The notes: generated by a model from the sequence alone, not told the origin. A stretch of DNA of 51,867 bases from Bacteroidaceae bacterium (GCA_024401055.1 JAKSLT010000007.1:1-51867); one strand, 5' to 3'; counted from the stretch's first letter, positions 39,905 through 49,182 are shown. A program made the numbers and translations.

Positions 39905-40936
39905 ATGCAGAAGCCTATGAACGTAAAAGACATACCCTCAGGAGGAATAGATTTTGTCCTTCCCTGGGTAGATAATGAAGATACACAGTGGCAGGACAGC
40001 CTCCGAAAATGGTTGCCTGCCACTGATGCGTCTTTTGATGTCAGTGCGGCGCGCTATCGTAACTGGCACTTGTTACGTTTTTGGTTCCGTGGCGTAGAAA
40101 GATATGCCCCTTGGGTGCGAAAGGTACATCTAATTACATGTGGTCAGAAGCCACATTGCTTAGATTTCAGTCACCCCAAACTCCATTTCGTCCGTCACGA
40201 AGATTATATCCCCGTAGAGTCGTTGCCAGTATTCAGCAGCAACCCTATAGAGGTTAACCTTCACAAAATAGAAGACCTGGCAGAGCACTTCGTATATTTC
40301 AACGACGACATCTTCCTTGTCGGCCCCGTCAGCCCCGACCGGTTCTTCCATAAAGGTCTGCCCCGCGACATGGGCATTCTCAAGGGCCCCTGCACCGGTG
40401 ACGACATCATGAGCCATGTCATTCGCAACAATATGGCATTGGTCAACAGCAAATACAGCAAATGCAAGGCCGTGTGGGGACATCCTCTCAAATGGATAAA
40501 CCCACGTTACCGCGGTTTCATGAAACTCGCGTTGCCTTGTCTCTTCCGGCCGCATTTCGAGACCTTCCTCGACCCCCACATGGCACAACCTTACCTCAAA
40601 AGCCTATATGCCGAGACGTGGGAGTCTTTCAAAAAGGAAATACTGGAGACGACTACCCATCGTTTCCGTGGAAAGACCGACGTCACGCAGTGGCTCTTCC
40701 GCTACAGCCAGCTCGCCGCCTGCAAGTTCCATCCCACCGACCTCTACAAGAAGACACGCATCGTCTTCGACATCGATAATCACCTTGGCGAAATTGACGA
40801 GTTGCTCTCTGGCAAACGTTACAACATATTGGGTCTGAACGACTCCATGCAGATAAAAGACTTTGAGACCACGCGGCGTCTCATCCATGAAGCCTTTGAG
40901 CGCAAGTTCCCCGAGAAGTCTTCCTTTGAGCTATGA
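39905..40936 (+). CDS. Stealth family sugar-phosphate transferase
   Basis: From the ATG at 39905 the product has 343 residues. Conserved regions are visible: CR1 IDFVLPWVDNEDTQW, CR2 RYRNWHLLRFWFRGVERYAP followed by VRKVHLITCGQKP, and CR3-like FVYFNDDIFLVGPV. Stealth proteins make phosphodiester-linked polysaccharides by moving sugar-1-phosphate from a nucleotide sugar. A phosphate-linked polymer is therefore likely. Starts at TTG 39896 or ATG 39917 are possible. It overlaps the next gene by 4 bases. Confidence 0.92.
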   Translation: MQKPMNVKDIPSGGIDFVLPWVDNEDTQWQDSLRKWLPATDASFDVSAARYRNWHLLRFWFRGVERYAPWVRKVHLITCGQKPHCLDFSHPKLHFVRHEDYIPVESLPVFSSNPIEVNLHKIEDLAEHFVYFNDDIFLVGPVSPDRFFHKGLPRDMGILKGPCTGDDIMSHVIRNNMALVNSKYSKCKAVWGHPLKWINPRYRGFMKLALPCLFRPHFETFLDPHMAQPYLKSLYAETWESFKKEILETTTHRFRGKTDVTQWLFRYSQLAACKFHPTDLYKKTRIVFDIDNHLGEIDELLSGKRYNILGLNDSMQIKDFETTRRLIHEAFERKFPEKSSFEL

Positions 40937-41925
40937 CCACGCTTGGCACCCTCATACTCCCTGCCGTCCGCCGAGTCTGCACAAAGGTGCTGGGAAAACC
41001 CAAGTCCGCTCCCTTGCAGCGTGAGATAGACCCCAGTAAGGCTTCATTGCAAATCTATGACCTGCTGATGCGCGACGAGCCCTGCATGGTCGCCCGCTTC
41101 GGAGCCACAGAACTCTCCTGCATCGTCAATTACCTCGGCATAAAGGAGCCGCACCGTTCCCTCCTGCGTTATATCCGGGGCCGCCAGACGGAATGGTGGT
41201 GGCGCAAGTCCACCCTCGAACAGATGCAGAAATGGTCAGGCTTCTTTCCCCCCACGGAAGAGAACGCCGCCCGCTTCTCCGAGATGATGCTGCAGGACTG
41301 CAAAGACCTTGACCTCCTCGTTGCCTGGGCACCGGACACAAACCGCCTCAAGCCCTATCTCCCCGAGGTTCCCTGGATAGGCCTCATCGCCGCCGAGCCC
41401 TATTGGGCCGCCAAGCCTTGGACGGCAGCCCTTGCAGGAAAGAAAGTGCTGGTCGTGCATCCCTTCGCACCCCTCATCGAAAAACAATATCGCGAGCACC
41501 GCTCGTCGCTCTTTGAAAACCCCGACGTCCTCCCCGCTTTCACGCTCTCCACGATACAGGCCGTGCAAAGCGTTGGCGGAGAGCCCGACGCCCCCGTGGC
41601 AGACTGGTTCGAGGCCCTCGACCTCATGCAGCGCCAGATGGATGCCATCGACTACGACGTAGCCCTCCTCGGCTGCGGCGCCTACGGCTTCCCCCTCGCC
41701 GCCCATGCCAAGCGCACAGGCCACAAAGTCGTCCACCTCGGCGGTTCCCTCCAGGTGCTCTTCGGTATCAAGGGCAAGCGCTGGGACGACCCCAAGCACG
41801 GCGCAGGCCCCTTCATCCCCGAGGGAGGCTATCAGCGCATGTTCAACGAACACTGGGTTTGGCCCGACGAAAGCCTCCGTCCCGCCCATGCCGGCGAGGT
41901 GGAAGGCGGAACGTACTGGAAGTAA
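40933..41925 (+). CDS. GT-D fold glycosyltransferase
   Basis: This 330-residue protein has CMVARFGATELSCI (about 55-68), close to the RFGDGE-type signature of GT-D transferases (former DUF1792), and later DVALLGCGAYGFPLAAHA near the end, also typical. These enzymes add a sugar to a glycan in the cytoplasm. It overlaps the Stealth gene as ATGA, so the two are co-translated. Donor and acceptor cannot be read from sequence. Confidence 0.85.
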   Translation: MTTLGTLILPAVRRVCTKVLGKPKSAPLQREIDPSKASLQIYDLLMRDEPCMVARFGATELSCIVNYLGIKEPHRSLLRYIRGRQTEWWWRKSTLEQMQKWSGFFPPTEENAARFSEMMLQDCKDLDLLVAWAPDTNRLKPYLPEVPWIGLIAAEPYWAAKPWTAALAGKKVLVVHPFAPLIEKQYREHRSSLFENPDVLPAFTLSTIQAVQSVGGEPDAPVADWFEALDLMQRQMDAIDYDVALLGCGAYGFPLAAHAKRTGHKVVHLGGSLQVLFGIKGKRWDDPKHGAGPFIPEGGYQRMFNEHWVWPDESLRPAHAGEVEGGTYWK

Positions 41926-41936
41926 AAAAAAGACCT

Positions 41937-41998
41937 CACCCCGTCAGAGCCACCTTCGGTGCTCTGCCACCCCTCTCCGAGAGAGAGGGGAATAATAC
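41937..41998 (-). repeat. Bipartite hairpin repeat, copy C
   Basis: On the minus strand an outer CCCCTCTC/GAGAGGGG hairpin is followed by CAGAGC-ACC-GAA-GGT-g-GCTCTG and GACGGGGTGAGGTC. The plan equals copies A and B. It lies after the GT-D gene. Confidence 0.65.
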
Positions 41999-42033
41999 GG
42001 GAAGAAGGTTGAAAAACGAAGAGTCGTTTAGCA

Positions 42034-42112
42034 CCGTCGTCTGTTGTCCGTTGTCTGTTGTCTGCTGTCCGTTATCTGCTGTCCGCCGTCCGTTGTCCGT
42101 TGTCTGCTGTCC
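42034..42112. repeat. Eleven tandem heptamers (CYGYYGT)
   Basis: Eleven consecutive 7-base units (CTGTTGT, CCGTTGT and variants) fill the space before the DUF6625 gene. On the other strand they read as ACARCRG/GACAACR, the family seen at 18938, 24842 and 49183. An open frame crosses them but is not a plausible protein. Confidence 0.8.
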
Positions 42113-42128
42113 AAAGTTCACCCATCGC

Positions 42129-43148
42129 ATGTCGTCAATACGCATCATACTCCCCTACTACGGCAAACTTCCCGTAAACTTCGCCCACTGGCTGCGGAGT
42201 GCGGAACTCAACGAGACGATAGATTTCCTAATCGTCACAGACCTTGCCGTCACGTCGTCAGCCTCCAATGTTCAGGTTGTCAACATCAGCCTCGAGCAGT
42301 TTCTGGAGCGCATGGAGACCCTCTACGGGCAGAAAATAGCCTTCACCGGCTTGCATAAGCTCTGCGACTTCAAGCCCCTCTACGGAGAAATCTTCGCCGA
42401 CTACGTCCGCGACTACGACTTCTGGGGTTATTGCGACTGCGACATGATTTTCGGCGACATCCGCGCCTTCATCACGGAGGACATCCTCGCCGCCTACAAT
42501 TCCATCCTCGGCCTCGGCCATCTCCACCTCCAGCGCGTAGCCGACCCCCTCTATGCCGAAGTCGTCCGCACCACTGTCTCCAAGGGTCACACCTTTTCCC
42601 AGATGCTCTCTACTGACCGCACCACCGGTTTCGACGAGATGCCCTTCGGAGTCAACGCCCACTATTACAAACTTCACCCTCAGTTCACCTGGACAGGTTT
42701 CACGCCCACCGGCCATTGCTTCGCCGACCTCACTAAGTATTCGCCCCTGTTCCGCGACACCTTCCATATATATAAGCGCTACGCCGGCAGTTTCTACGCC
42801 CGCATGAGCGACGAGTTCCCCTGCTGGAAGCGCGAGCCCGGTCCCTATCTGCGCTGCACCGTCTATCAGAAGCGCGGCGTCAAGCTCTTCGAGGTGGGTA
42901 TCGACGAGCAAGGCCAGATAGCCGAGCGCGAAGTCCTCTACGCCCATTTCTCCAAGCGCCAAGTAAAGGTGTCCGAGAACGGCCGTGAGCACTATCTCCT
43001 CATTCCCAACGCCATCATCCCCGACCGCGAGCTCACCCCCTGCTACCTCCGTCGTGTAGAATGGCGCCTCAGTCCATACGCCGCATTCTACGGCAAACGT
43101 CTCAAGCAGCGTTTCAAGTCGCTGCGTAAGAAATTAGGAATATCCTGA
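42129..43148 (+). CDS. DUF6625 family protein, probable glycosyltransferase
   Basis: From the ATG at 42129 the product has 339 residues and begins SIRIILPYYGKLPVNFAHWL. This start, with FLIVTDL further on and WGYCDCDMIFGDIRAF, matches the DUF6625 family of polysaccharide clusters. The DCD motif resembles the metal-binding DxD of GT-A transferases. Longer upstream reading crosses heptamer repeats and is rejected. The stop overlaps the start of the next gene (TGATG). Confidence 0.85.
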   Translation: MSSIRIILPYYGKLPVNFAHWLRSAELNETIDFLIVTDLAVTSSASNVQVVNISLEQFLERMETLYGQKIAFTGLHKLCDFKPLYGEIFADYVRDYDFWGYCDCDMIFGDIRAFITEDILAAYNSILGLGHLHLQRVADPLYAEVVRTTVSKGHTFSQMLSTDRTTGFDEMPFGVNAHYYKLHPQFTWTGFTPTGHCFADLTKYSPLFRDTFHIYKRYAGSFYARMSDEFPCWKREPGPYLRCTVYQKRGVKLFEVGIDEQGQIAEREVLYAHFSKRQVKVSENGREHYLLIPNAIIPDRELTPCYLRRVEWRLSPYAAFYGKRLKQRFKSLRKKLGIS

Positions 43149-44596
43149 TGAGAAATAAGTTTATAATGCAATATCTGAAGTGGGTGTTCCTCATCCTCTG
43201 CGTCACCGACGCATTGTTTTACGTGAACTACCTCAACCTGCGCACGATGGGCATCGTCAAGCTCGTGCCTCAGGTCGCTTTGATATTGGGTATCCTCGCC
43301 TTTGCCTTCAGTAAGCACCTCTTCTCGAAGCCTCATTTCCGCATGGCCACCATCTTCCTTCTGTGGGCCACGTTCGGCATACTCCGAGGCATGTTCAACG
43401 TGCAGGGCTACTGGGGTTACCGTGGCTGGCTCGGCTGCGTCGTCAGCGTCTTGAGCTTCCTGTGGGTCTATGTACTGGCCTCCCCGGGCATGTCCACCCT
43501 CATGCTGCGCACGTGGAACCGTTATTTCGCCCCCTTCTTCCTCCTGCTCTGTTCATGGGCCATACCCCTCGGCCGACTCGCCTTCTTGCTCACGCCGGTC
43601 TCCTATTTCTATGGCGCATTCCTCCGCATACTCCAAAAGAACAAGTGGCCGCTCATCATCGTCGGCGTCACGCTCGTTATCCTTCTGTTCGGCATCACCA
43701 ACCGTTCCGCCGTGCTCAAGGTTATCTTCATCCTCGGCCTTGCTCTCTCCCTGTGGTTCAACCGTCAGATAGCTGAAGGATTATACAAGCTGTCCCACAC
43801 CCTCTTCTATTTCCTTCCCATCCTCTTCCTTGCCCTCGGCCTCTCCGGCACCTTCAATATCTTTAAGGTCTTTGCCGAGGAAGACACCGGTTCCACCCGT
43901 GTGAAGGAACTCGTCCTTGAAGAAGGCGCCAGCGGCAAGGATCAGCTCACCACCGACACCCGCACCCACATCTATAAGCAAGTGATCCGTTCTGCCCAGC
44001 ACCGCAACTATTACCTCTTCGGCTGTTCCGTGGGCCGCGGTCACGACTGGAACGTAAAGAGTGATATAAAGGCCGCCCGCGAGCACGGTCTCCCCTATGT
44101 CGAGCGCTTGCAGGACGAGACGGGTCTCCCCAACATCTTCACGTGGCTCGGTATCGTGGGCCTCATTCTCTATTCCGGCCTCTTCTTCCAGGCCTCATGG
44201 CTTGGCCTCTATCGCTCCCGCAACATCTATGTCAAGGCCCTTGCCGTAGCCGTCGCTTTCCACTGGCTCTTCGGCTGGCTGGAGGAAAGTAATAACTTCG
44301 CCCCCATCGACTTCTCCCTCTTCCTCCTGCTCGGCCTGTGCCTCTCGCCCGACTTCCGTCGCATGAGCGACGTCGAGTTCCGCCTCTGGTTCCGTTCCCT
44401 CTTCACCAGCGGGAAGAAAGTATCCCCCTACGATAAATTCCAGGTGCTCAAGCTCCTCGTAGTCCTCAAGGTCGCTCAGCGCCTTTCTCAGAAAAAGGCA
44501 GAAGCCGCAGGCGGCGCAGCTCCTGTAGCTGGCGCAGCCGCCACACCTGCCGGTTCCAACCTTCCGCCCGTTACTCCCGCCTTGCCTCAATCCTAA
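43148..44596 (+). CDS. Wzy/O-antigen-ligase-like membrane protein
   Basis: The 482-residue protein has about ten membrane helices and a large outer loop (about 255-325) with Arg/His residues (DTRTHIYKQVIRSAQHRNYY), typical of Wzy polymerases and WaaL ligases. The C-terminal ~40 residues are Ala/Pro-rich and probably disordered. It would join repeat units on undecaprenyl carrier at the periplasmic face. Whether it polymerises or ligates is not decidable here. No Wzx flippase is seen in the window. Confidence 0.82.
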   Translation: MRNKFIMQYLKWVFLILCVTDALFYVNYLNLRTMGIVKLVPQVALILGILAFAFSKHLFSKPHFRMATIFLLWATFGILRGMFNVQGYWGYRGWLGCVVSVLSFLWVYVLASPGMSTLMLRTWNRYFAPFFLLLCSWAIPLGRLAFLLTPVSYFYGAFLRILQKNKWPLIIVGVTLVILLFGITNRSAVLKVIFILGLALSLWFNRQIAEGLYKLSHTLFYFLPILFLALGLSGTFNIFKVFAEEDTGSTRVKELVLEEGASGKDQLTTDTRTHIYKQVIRSAQHRNYYLFGCSVGRGHDWNVKSDIKAAREHGLPYVERLQDETGLPNIFTWLGIVGLILYSGLFFQASWLGLYRSRNIYVKALAVAVAFHWLFGWLEESNNFAPIDFSLFLLLGLCLSPDFRRMSDVEFRLWFRSLFTSGKKVSPYDKFQVLKLLVVLKVAQRLSQKKAEAAGGAAPVAGAAATPAGSNLPPVTPALPQS

Positions 44597-44638
44597 GGCG
44601 GCAAGGTCAATCCCCTGAAAACAGAAACGTCTCTCCTC

Positions 44639-45802
44639 ATGAATCAACTCCGCGTCTTACAGGTATGTCTCGCAAACTCTTGGGTTCAGCCTTTGCTGGA
44701 TGTCCTTGAGGACCAGGTGCTGATGGAGAGAGTGTTGCCCACTGCCGAATACCGTGGGCAGTATAGGATGACCCCCCAGGTGGCCGCCCTTTATCGCGAA
44801 CCCATAGAGCGTTTCCGCCCTGACCTTATCCATGTCCACGGCACCGAAAACAATTTCGGCCAGCTCCAGCATTTTTTCCCCGACATCCCCGTCGTCGTAT
44901 CCATTCAGGGCATCTACGAAGCCTATCTCCCTTACGCCACCGCCGGCCTCACCTCCGCCGACATGCGTCCCCACCGCACTCTCAAGAACATCCTTGGGCG
45001 CGGCGGCCTTCGCACAATGGAGCGCACCTTCCGCCACGGCATCGAGGCCTATGAGCGAGATATTTTCCAGACCTGCCGCTATTATTTCTGCCGCACCGAC
45101 TGGGACCGCCAGTGGGTGGAGACCCATAGTCCCTCCCCCCGTATTTATCTCGGCGAGGAGCTCCTCCGCCCTGCCTTCTATGCCCGTTCCGGCCAGTGGG
45201 CCGCCGACAAGTGCCGGCCCCACAGCATCTTCATGCCCGCCGGCTACAATCCCATCAAGGGCCTCCACTATGCCCTCCGCACCGTCGCCGCCCTCAAACC
45301 GGCATGGCCCGACGTCCAGCTCCGCGTGCCCAGCATACCTCCCTACATGCTCCGGCGCGGCCCCCTCATGCACCGTCTCCTCGGTGAAGAGTACATCGGC
45401 TATGTCCTCCACCTCGTCCGCGAGCTCCATCTCACCGACAACGTCACCTTCCTCCCCCGCCTCTCCGCCGAGGAGATGGCCGAGGAAATGCTTCAGGCCG
45501 CCGTGTTCCTCTCTCCCACCGTCATCGACAACAGTCCCAACTCCGTAGGCGAAGCCATGATGCTCGGCATGTCCGTCGTCTCCACCCCCGTCGGCGGCAT
45601 CCCCAGTTTCCTTACCGACGGCGACAATGCCCTCCTCGCTTCTCCCGAGGGCCTCGCCGATGCCGTGGCCCGCGTGTTCTCTTCCCCCGAACTTGCCCAG
45701 AGCCTCGCCCGCTCCGCCCACCAGACGGCCCTCCGCCGCCACGACCCTGCCGCTACCGCGCAGCAATACATCAATGCCTATCACGACATCGCCCAGCGAT
45801 GA
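44639..45802 (+). CDS. Glycosyltransferase family 4
   Basis: The protein has 387 residues. The N-terminal Rossmann half includes PDLIHVHGTENNFGQL. The C-terminal donor-binding half includes SPTVIDNSPNSVGEAMMLG (about 298-316) with the conserved Glu, then STPVGGIPSFLTDG. This is the GT-B fold. It adds a sugar to the growing repeat unit. It lies 42 bases after the Wzy-like gene. Confidence 0.92.
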   Translation: MNQLRVLQVCLANSWVQPLLDVLEDQVLMERVLPTAEYRGQYRMTPQVAALYREPIERFRPDLIHVHGTENNFGQLQHFFPDIPVVVSIQGIYEAYLPYATAGLTSADMRPHRTLKNILGRGGLRTMERTFRHGIEAYERDIFQTCRYYFCRTDWDRQWVETHSPSPRIYLGEELLRPAFYARSGQWAADKCRPHSIFMPAGYNPIKGLHYALRTVAALKPAWPDVQLRVPSIPPYMLRRGPLMHRLLGEEYIGYVLHLVRELHLTDNVTFLPRLSAEEMAEEMLQAAVFLSPTVIDNSPNSVGEAMMLGMSVVSTPVGGIPSFLTDGDNALLASPEGLADAVARVFSSPELAQSLARSAHQTALRRHDPAATAQQYINAYHDIAQR

Positions 45803-45820
45803 TAACGTCCTATATATTCT

Positions 45821-46657
45821 ATGCGAAATACAGCAGTCCTCCTGACCGTCCACAACCGAAAGGAACTCACGCTCCAGTGTCTCAGCTGCCTCTTCTCCCA
45901 GGAAGTTCCTGAAGACACCGCCCTGCAAGTCTATCTCACCGACGACGGTTGTACCGACGGCACTCCCGAGGCCATAGCCCGGCAATTTCCGCAAGTACAT
46001 ATCATCTCCGGCTCCGGCTCCCTCTTCTGGAACCGCGGCATGAACGCCGCCTGGGATGCCGCCCTCGCCGAGGCAGAGTACGACTCCTTCCTCTGGCTCA
46101 ACGACGACACGCTCCTTTTTCCCGGAGCCCTCACCCGTATCTTCGAGGCCGACACCCTCAAGGGCGGGCAGTCCATTATTGTCGGCGCCACCGTATCCTC
46201 CTCCGACCATTCCGTCCAGACCTACGGCGGACGCCTCGAAGGCGGCAAGTTCGTGGCCCTCGACGGAGAGCTGCGCCCTGCCCGGTATTTCAACGGCAAC
46301 ATCGCCCTCATCCCCCTCACCGTCTATCGCCGCCTCGGCCAGCTCGACCCCTATTTCAGCCATTCCTTCGGCGACTTCGACTACGGCCGTCGCGCCCACT
46401 CCGCAGGCATTGCCATGTATCAGGTAGGCCAGGCCCTCGGCACCTGCGATGCCCACGTCCGCACCAGCGACTGGTGCAACCCCGCGCTGCCCCTCGCCAC
46501 CCGCTGGCGCGCCATGTATGCCCCCAACGGCATGCCGCCCCACGAAATATTCCATTTCTCCCGCCGCCATCAGGGGCTCTTCCGTGCCTGCCGCCACTAC
46601 GTCAGCACCATTGTCCATTGCCTCTGCCCGTGCCTTTACAACTGGCTCCACAAGTAG
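45821..46657 (+). CDS. Glycosyltransferase family 2
   Basis: This 278-residue GT-A protein starts with VLLTVHNRKELTLQCL and has LTDDGCTDGTPEAI, FWNRGMNAAWDAAL and FLWLNDDTLLF with the metal-binding acidic pair. The later FNGNIALIPLTVYRRLG and FGDFDYGRRAHSAG fit rhamnosyl-type GT2 enzymes, though the donor is not certain. It begins 18 bases after the GT4 gene. Confidence 0.92.
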   Translation: MRNTAVLLTVHNRKELTLQCLSCLFSQEVPEDTALQVYLTDDGCTDGTPEAIARQFPQVHIISGSGSLFWNRGMNAAWDAALAEAEYDSFLWLNDDTLLFPGALTRIFEADTLKGGQSIIVGATVSSSDHSVQTYGGRLEGGKFVALDGELRPARYFNGNIALIPLTVYRRLGQLDPYFSHSFGDFDYGRRAHSAGIAMYQVGQALGTCDAHVRTSDWCNPALPLATRWRAMYAPNGMPPHEIFHFSRRHQGLFRACRHYVSTIVHCLCPCLYNWLHK

Positions 46658-46735
46658 GCCTGCGCACCCCCTCCTCCCTTTTCCCCGAACATTTTCCCCG
46701 CTTCACAGCCACCCTATAGCCTCCCCGCCTCCTTC

Positions 46736-47650
46736 ATGCCCAAGCTCCCCGTCCTCCTCCTCGCGTTCAATCGCCCCGACGACGTCGTCCTCTCCCTGGC
46801 TCCTGTCCGCCAGTACCGCCCCGAGCGTGTGTATCTCGCTTGCGACGGTCCGCGTGCCGGCCGTCCCGAAGAAGCCGAAGCCGTGCGCCAGACGCAGCAA
46901 CGCATGACCGAGGGCATCGACTGGCCCTGCGAGGTATTCACCCTTTTCCGCACCGAGAACCTCGGATGCGAGACGGCCGTCTCCAGTGCCGTGTCGTGGT
47001 TCTTCGAGCATGAGGAGTTCGGTGTCATCGTAGAGGACGACGTAGTCCTCAGTCCCGATTTCTTCACCCTTTGCGAGGAGCTCCTGCCTTATTACAAGGA
47101 TGAGCCGCGCGTGCAGCAGATTTGCGCCTCCTACTACGGCAAGCACAATCCCGTCACCTCCTACTACGGTTTCCAGAAGCGCCCCCAGATATGGGGCTGG
47201 GCCTCCTGGCGCCGCGCATGGCAGGACTATATGGACGTGGATATGAAGGCCTGGCCCCATTTCCGCATGTACCGCCTCATCCCCATCTACGGCATCTTCT
47301 GGACGCTCATGATGTGGCGCTACTGGCGCCGTGCCTACCGTCGCGCCGGCTCCCAGTCGTCGTGGGCCACGCGCTGGCATTTCGCTGCCGCCGTCAACGG
47401 GCTCGTCAGCGTCACTCCCCTCACCAATCTCAGCCTCAACGTCGGCACTACAGGCGGTGGCACGAACTACACCCACAAGTCCGCCGACCCCTTCTCCTAT
47501 ATGCAGATGGGCCACATCGCCCTGCCTCTCCACCATCCCGCCAAGGTGGGCCTCAGCTGGCGTCTTCAGCTCATCGACCGCCGTCTCTTCTGGTCCCAGC
47601 GCTGGCTCGCCGTAAAGAGGTTTGCCAAGAGAATTCTCCATATCAAGTAA
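46736..47650 (+). CDS. GT-A fold glycosyltransferase (HlpA-like)
   Basis: The product has 304 residues, opening LPVLLLAFNRPDDVVLSL and carrying VIVEDDVVLSPDFFTLCEE (about 100-118) with an acidic DDV metal site. WGWASWRRAWQDY follows, a phrase seen in this family of capsule-cluster transferases. The sugar used is unknown. A 78-base gap separates it from the GT2 gene. Confidence 0.85.
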   Translation: MPKLPVLLLAFNRPDDVVLSLAPVRQYRPERVYLACDGPRAGRPEEAEAVRQTQQRMTEGIDWPCEVFTLFRTENLGCETAVSSAVSWFFEHEEFGVIVEDDVVLSPDFFTLCEELLPYYKDEPRVQQICASYYGKHNPVTSYYGFQKRPQIWGWASWRRAWQDYMDVDMKAWPHFRMYRLIPIYGIFWTLMMWRYWRRAYRRAGSQSSWATRWHFAAAVNGLVSVTPLTNLSLNVGTTGGGTNYTHKSADPFSYMQMGHIALPLHHPAKVGLSWRLQLIDRRLFWSQRWLAVKRFAKRILHIK

Positions 47651-47742
47651 TATTTTCAGTCTTCGCCTGATAAAATCTGCGCATTTCTCCCTTACTTCCT
47701 TCTTTAGCCCCTTCTTATTTACCCCTCTTGGGTATTCTCCCC

Positions 47743-47808
47743 CTCCCTAACCGGGGAGGGGTGTCAAAGTTCCGAAGGAAGCTTTGACGGGGAGAGGCTG
47801 GGGGTGGG
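47743..47808 (+). repeat. Bipartite hairpin repeat, copy B
   Basis: An outer CCCCTCC...GGAGGGG hairpin is followed by GTCAAAG-TTCC-GAA-GGAA-g-CTTTGAC and GGGGAGAGG...GGGGTGGGGCT. The inner stem differs from copies A and C in sequence but pairs in the same way. Confidence 0.7.
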
Positions 47809-47827
47809 GCTGTGCAGGATTTTTTTT

Positions 47828-49156
47828 ATGACTCAGTCACAATTTCTCCATTCCCTCTTTCAGACCCTCGCCGCCTACAAGATAGATTATTTTGTCATCG
47901 GCGACTATCGCTCCCTGCCCGACAGCGTGGGCCAGAGCGACCTCGACATCATCGTTGCCCCCGTCCATCGCGCGCGTCTCCACGACCTTCTTGCCGTGCT
48001 CTGCCGCGACGCCGACGTGCGCCTCGCCTCCTTCTATCGCAACGACACCAGCCATTTCTATCGCCTCCTCCATGCCGACTGGGGTCTCCAGTTCGACGTC
48101 TTCCACGTCGATTCCCTCCTCTATCGCGGTGCTCCCTATTTCCCCGTCAGCCTCCTGCGCCGCCACCTCACCACGTGGCACGACGTGCGCGTCCTCTCCC
48201 TCGATTTCAGCCTCTATCACGGCTTCATCAAGGAGGCCCTCCATCTCCTCCGCGCCAAGGATAAATACGTTGACGGCTTCTTCCAGCGCCTCACCGCCGA
48301 GCGCCCCGCCGTCCTCGCCGAACTCACCGAACTCTACGGCGAGAAAGTCGCCGCTCTCCTCGACGGCGTCGCCACGCGCGACGACCTCCTCGCCGTTATC
48401 CCCGCTTTCGGCAAGGCCCTCCGCCGTTCCGTGAAATGCCGCCATCCCTTCGCGCCCCTTTTCTGGCGCCTCCGCCTCGCGGGCCGCTTCTTCCGTCGCC
48501 GCCCGGGCTACGTCATCGCCGTCCTCGGCACCGACGGTTCCGGCAAGAGCACCGTCATCAACGCCCTCACCCCCTGGCTCTCCGAGTGCTTCCACGACAG
48601 CGTGCACTATCAGCACCTCCGCCCCACGCTCCTCCCCGACCTCGGCGTCGTCACCGGCAAGAAGAAGCCCCAGGCCGGTCCCGTCACCAATCCTCACGGC
48701 GGCCGTCCCTCCTCCTTCCCCGTCAGTCTCGTCAGGTGGCTGTACTACATGCTGGACTACACCCTCGGCTACCTCGTGCGCGTCTTTCCCCATGTCCGCA
48801 CCCGTTCCTGGTGCTACATCTTCGACCGTTACTATCAGGATTACTACATCGACCCGCGCCGTTCCCGCACGCAGCTTCCCCACTGGCTCTTCCGCCTCGG
48901 CGAAGTCTTCGTCCCCTCGCCCGACGTCATCCTCTGCCTCGGCGGTGACCCCGAGGCCATCTATGCCCGCAAGCCCGAGACGTCGCTCGACGAGGTGCGC
49001 CGCCAGACCGACGTCCTCCGCCGCCTCTGCGATGCCCGCAAGAATGCCGTCTGGGTCGATACCACGCAGCCCCTCCCCGACACCCTTTCCGCCGCCCGCG
49101 ATGCCGTCTTCACGACCCTCACCCGGCGTTTCTCTTTCTCCTCCATCCGCGGGTGA
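47828..49156 (+). CDS. Nucleotidyltransferase-like plus thymidylate-kinase-like fusion
   Basis: From the ATG at 47828 the product has 442 residues. The N-terminal part (about 1-190) resembles a nucleotidyltransferase-fold protein: DYFVIGDYRSLPDSVG then SDLDIIVAPV. The C-terminal part (about 225-440) is a P-loop kinase of the thymidylate-kinase type with VLGTDGSGKSTV (about 233-244), a DRYYQDYYIDPRR lid-like region and CLGGDPEAIYARKPE. Its place suggests it phosphorylates or activates a sugar or lipid for the polymer. True dTMP kinase activity is unlikely. Confidence 0.75.
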   Translation: MTQSQFLHSLFQTLAAYKIDYFVIGDYRSLPDSVGQSDLDIIVAPVHRARLHDLLAVLCRDADVRLASFYRNDTSHFYRLLHADWGLQFDVFHVDSLLYRGAPYFPVSLLRRHLTTWHDVRVLSLDFSLYHGFIKEALHLLRAKDKYVDGFFQRLTAERPAVLAELTELYGEKVAALLDGVATRDDLLAVIPAFGKALRRSVKCRHPFAPLFWRLRLAGRFFRRRPGYVIAVLGTDGSGKSTVINALTPWLSECFHDSVHYQHLRPTLLPDLGVVTGKKKPQAGPVTNPHGGRPSSFPVSLVRWLYYMLDYTLGYLVRVFPHVRTRSWCYIFDRYYQDYYIDPRRSRTQLPHWLFRLGEVFVPSPDVILCLGGDPEAIYARKPETSLDEVRRQTDVLRRLCDARKNAVWVDTTQPLPDTLSAARDAVFTTLTRRFSFSSIRG

Positions 49157-49182
49157 TAGGCTCCTGTGTTGGGTATTAATGA

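Noticed and set aside
41859..42128. A longer start for the DUF6625 protein
   Set aside because: The extra 90 codons cross a hairpin repeat and eleven heptamers; the family-like sequence begins at 42129.
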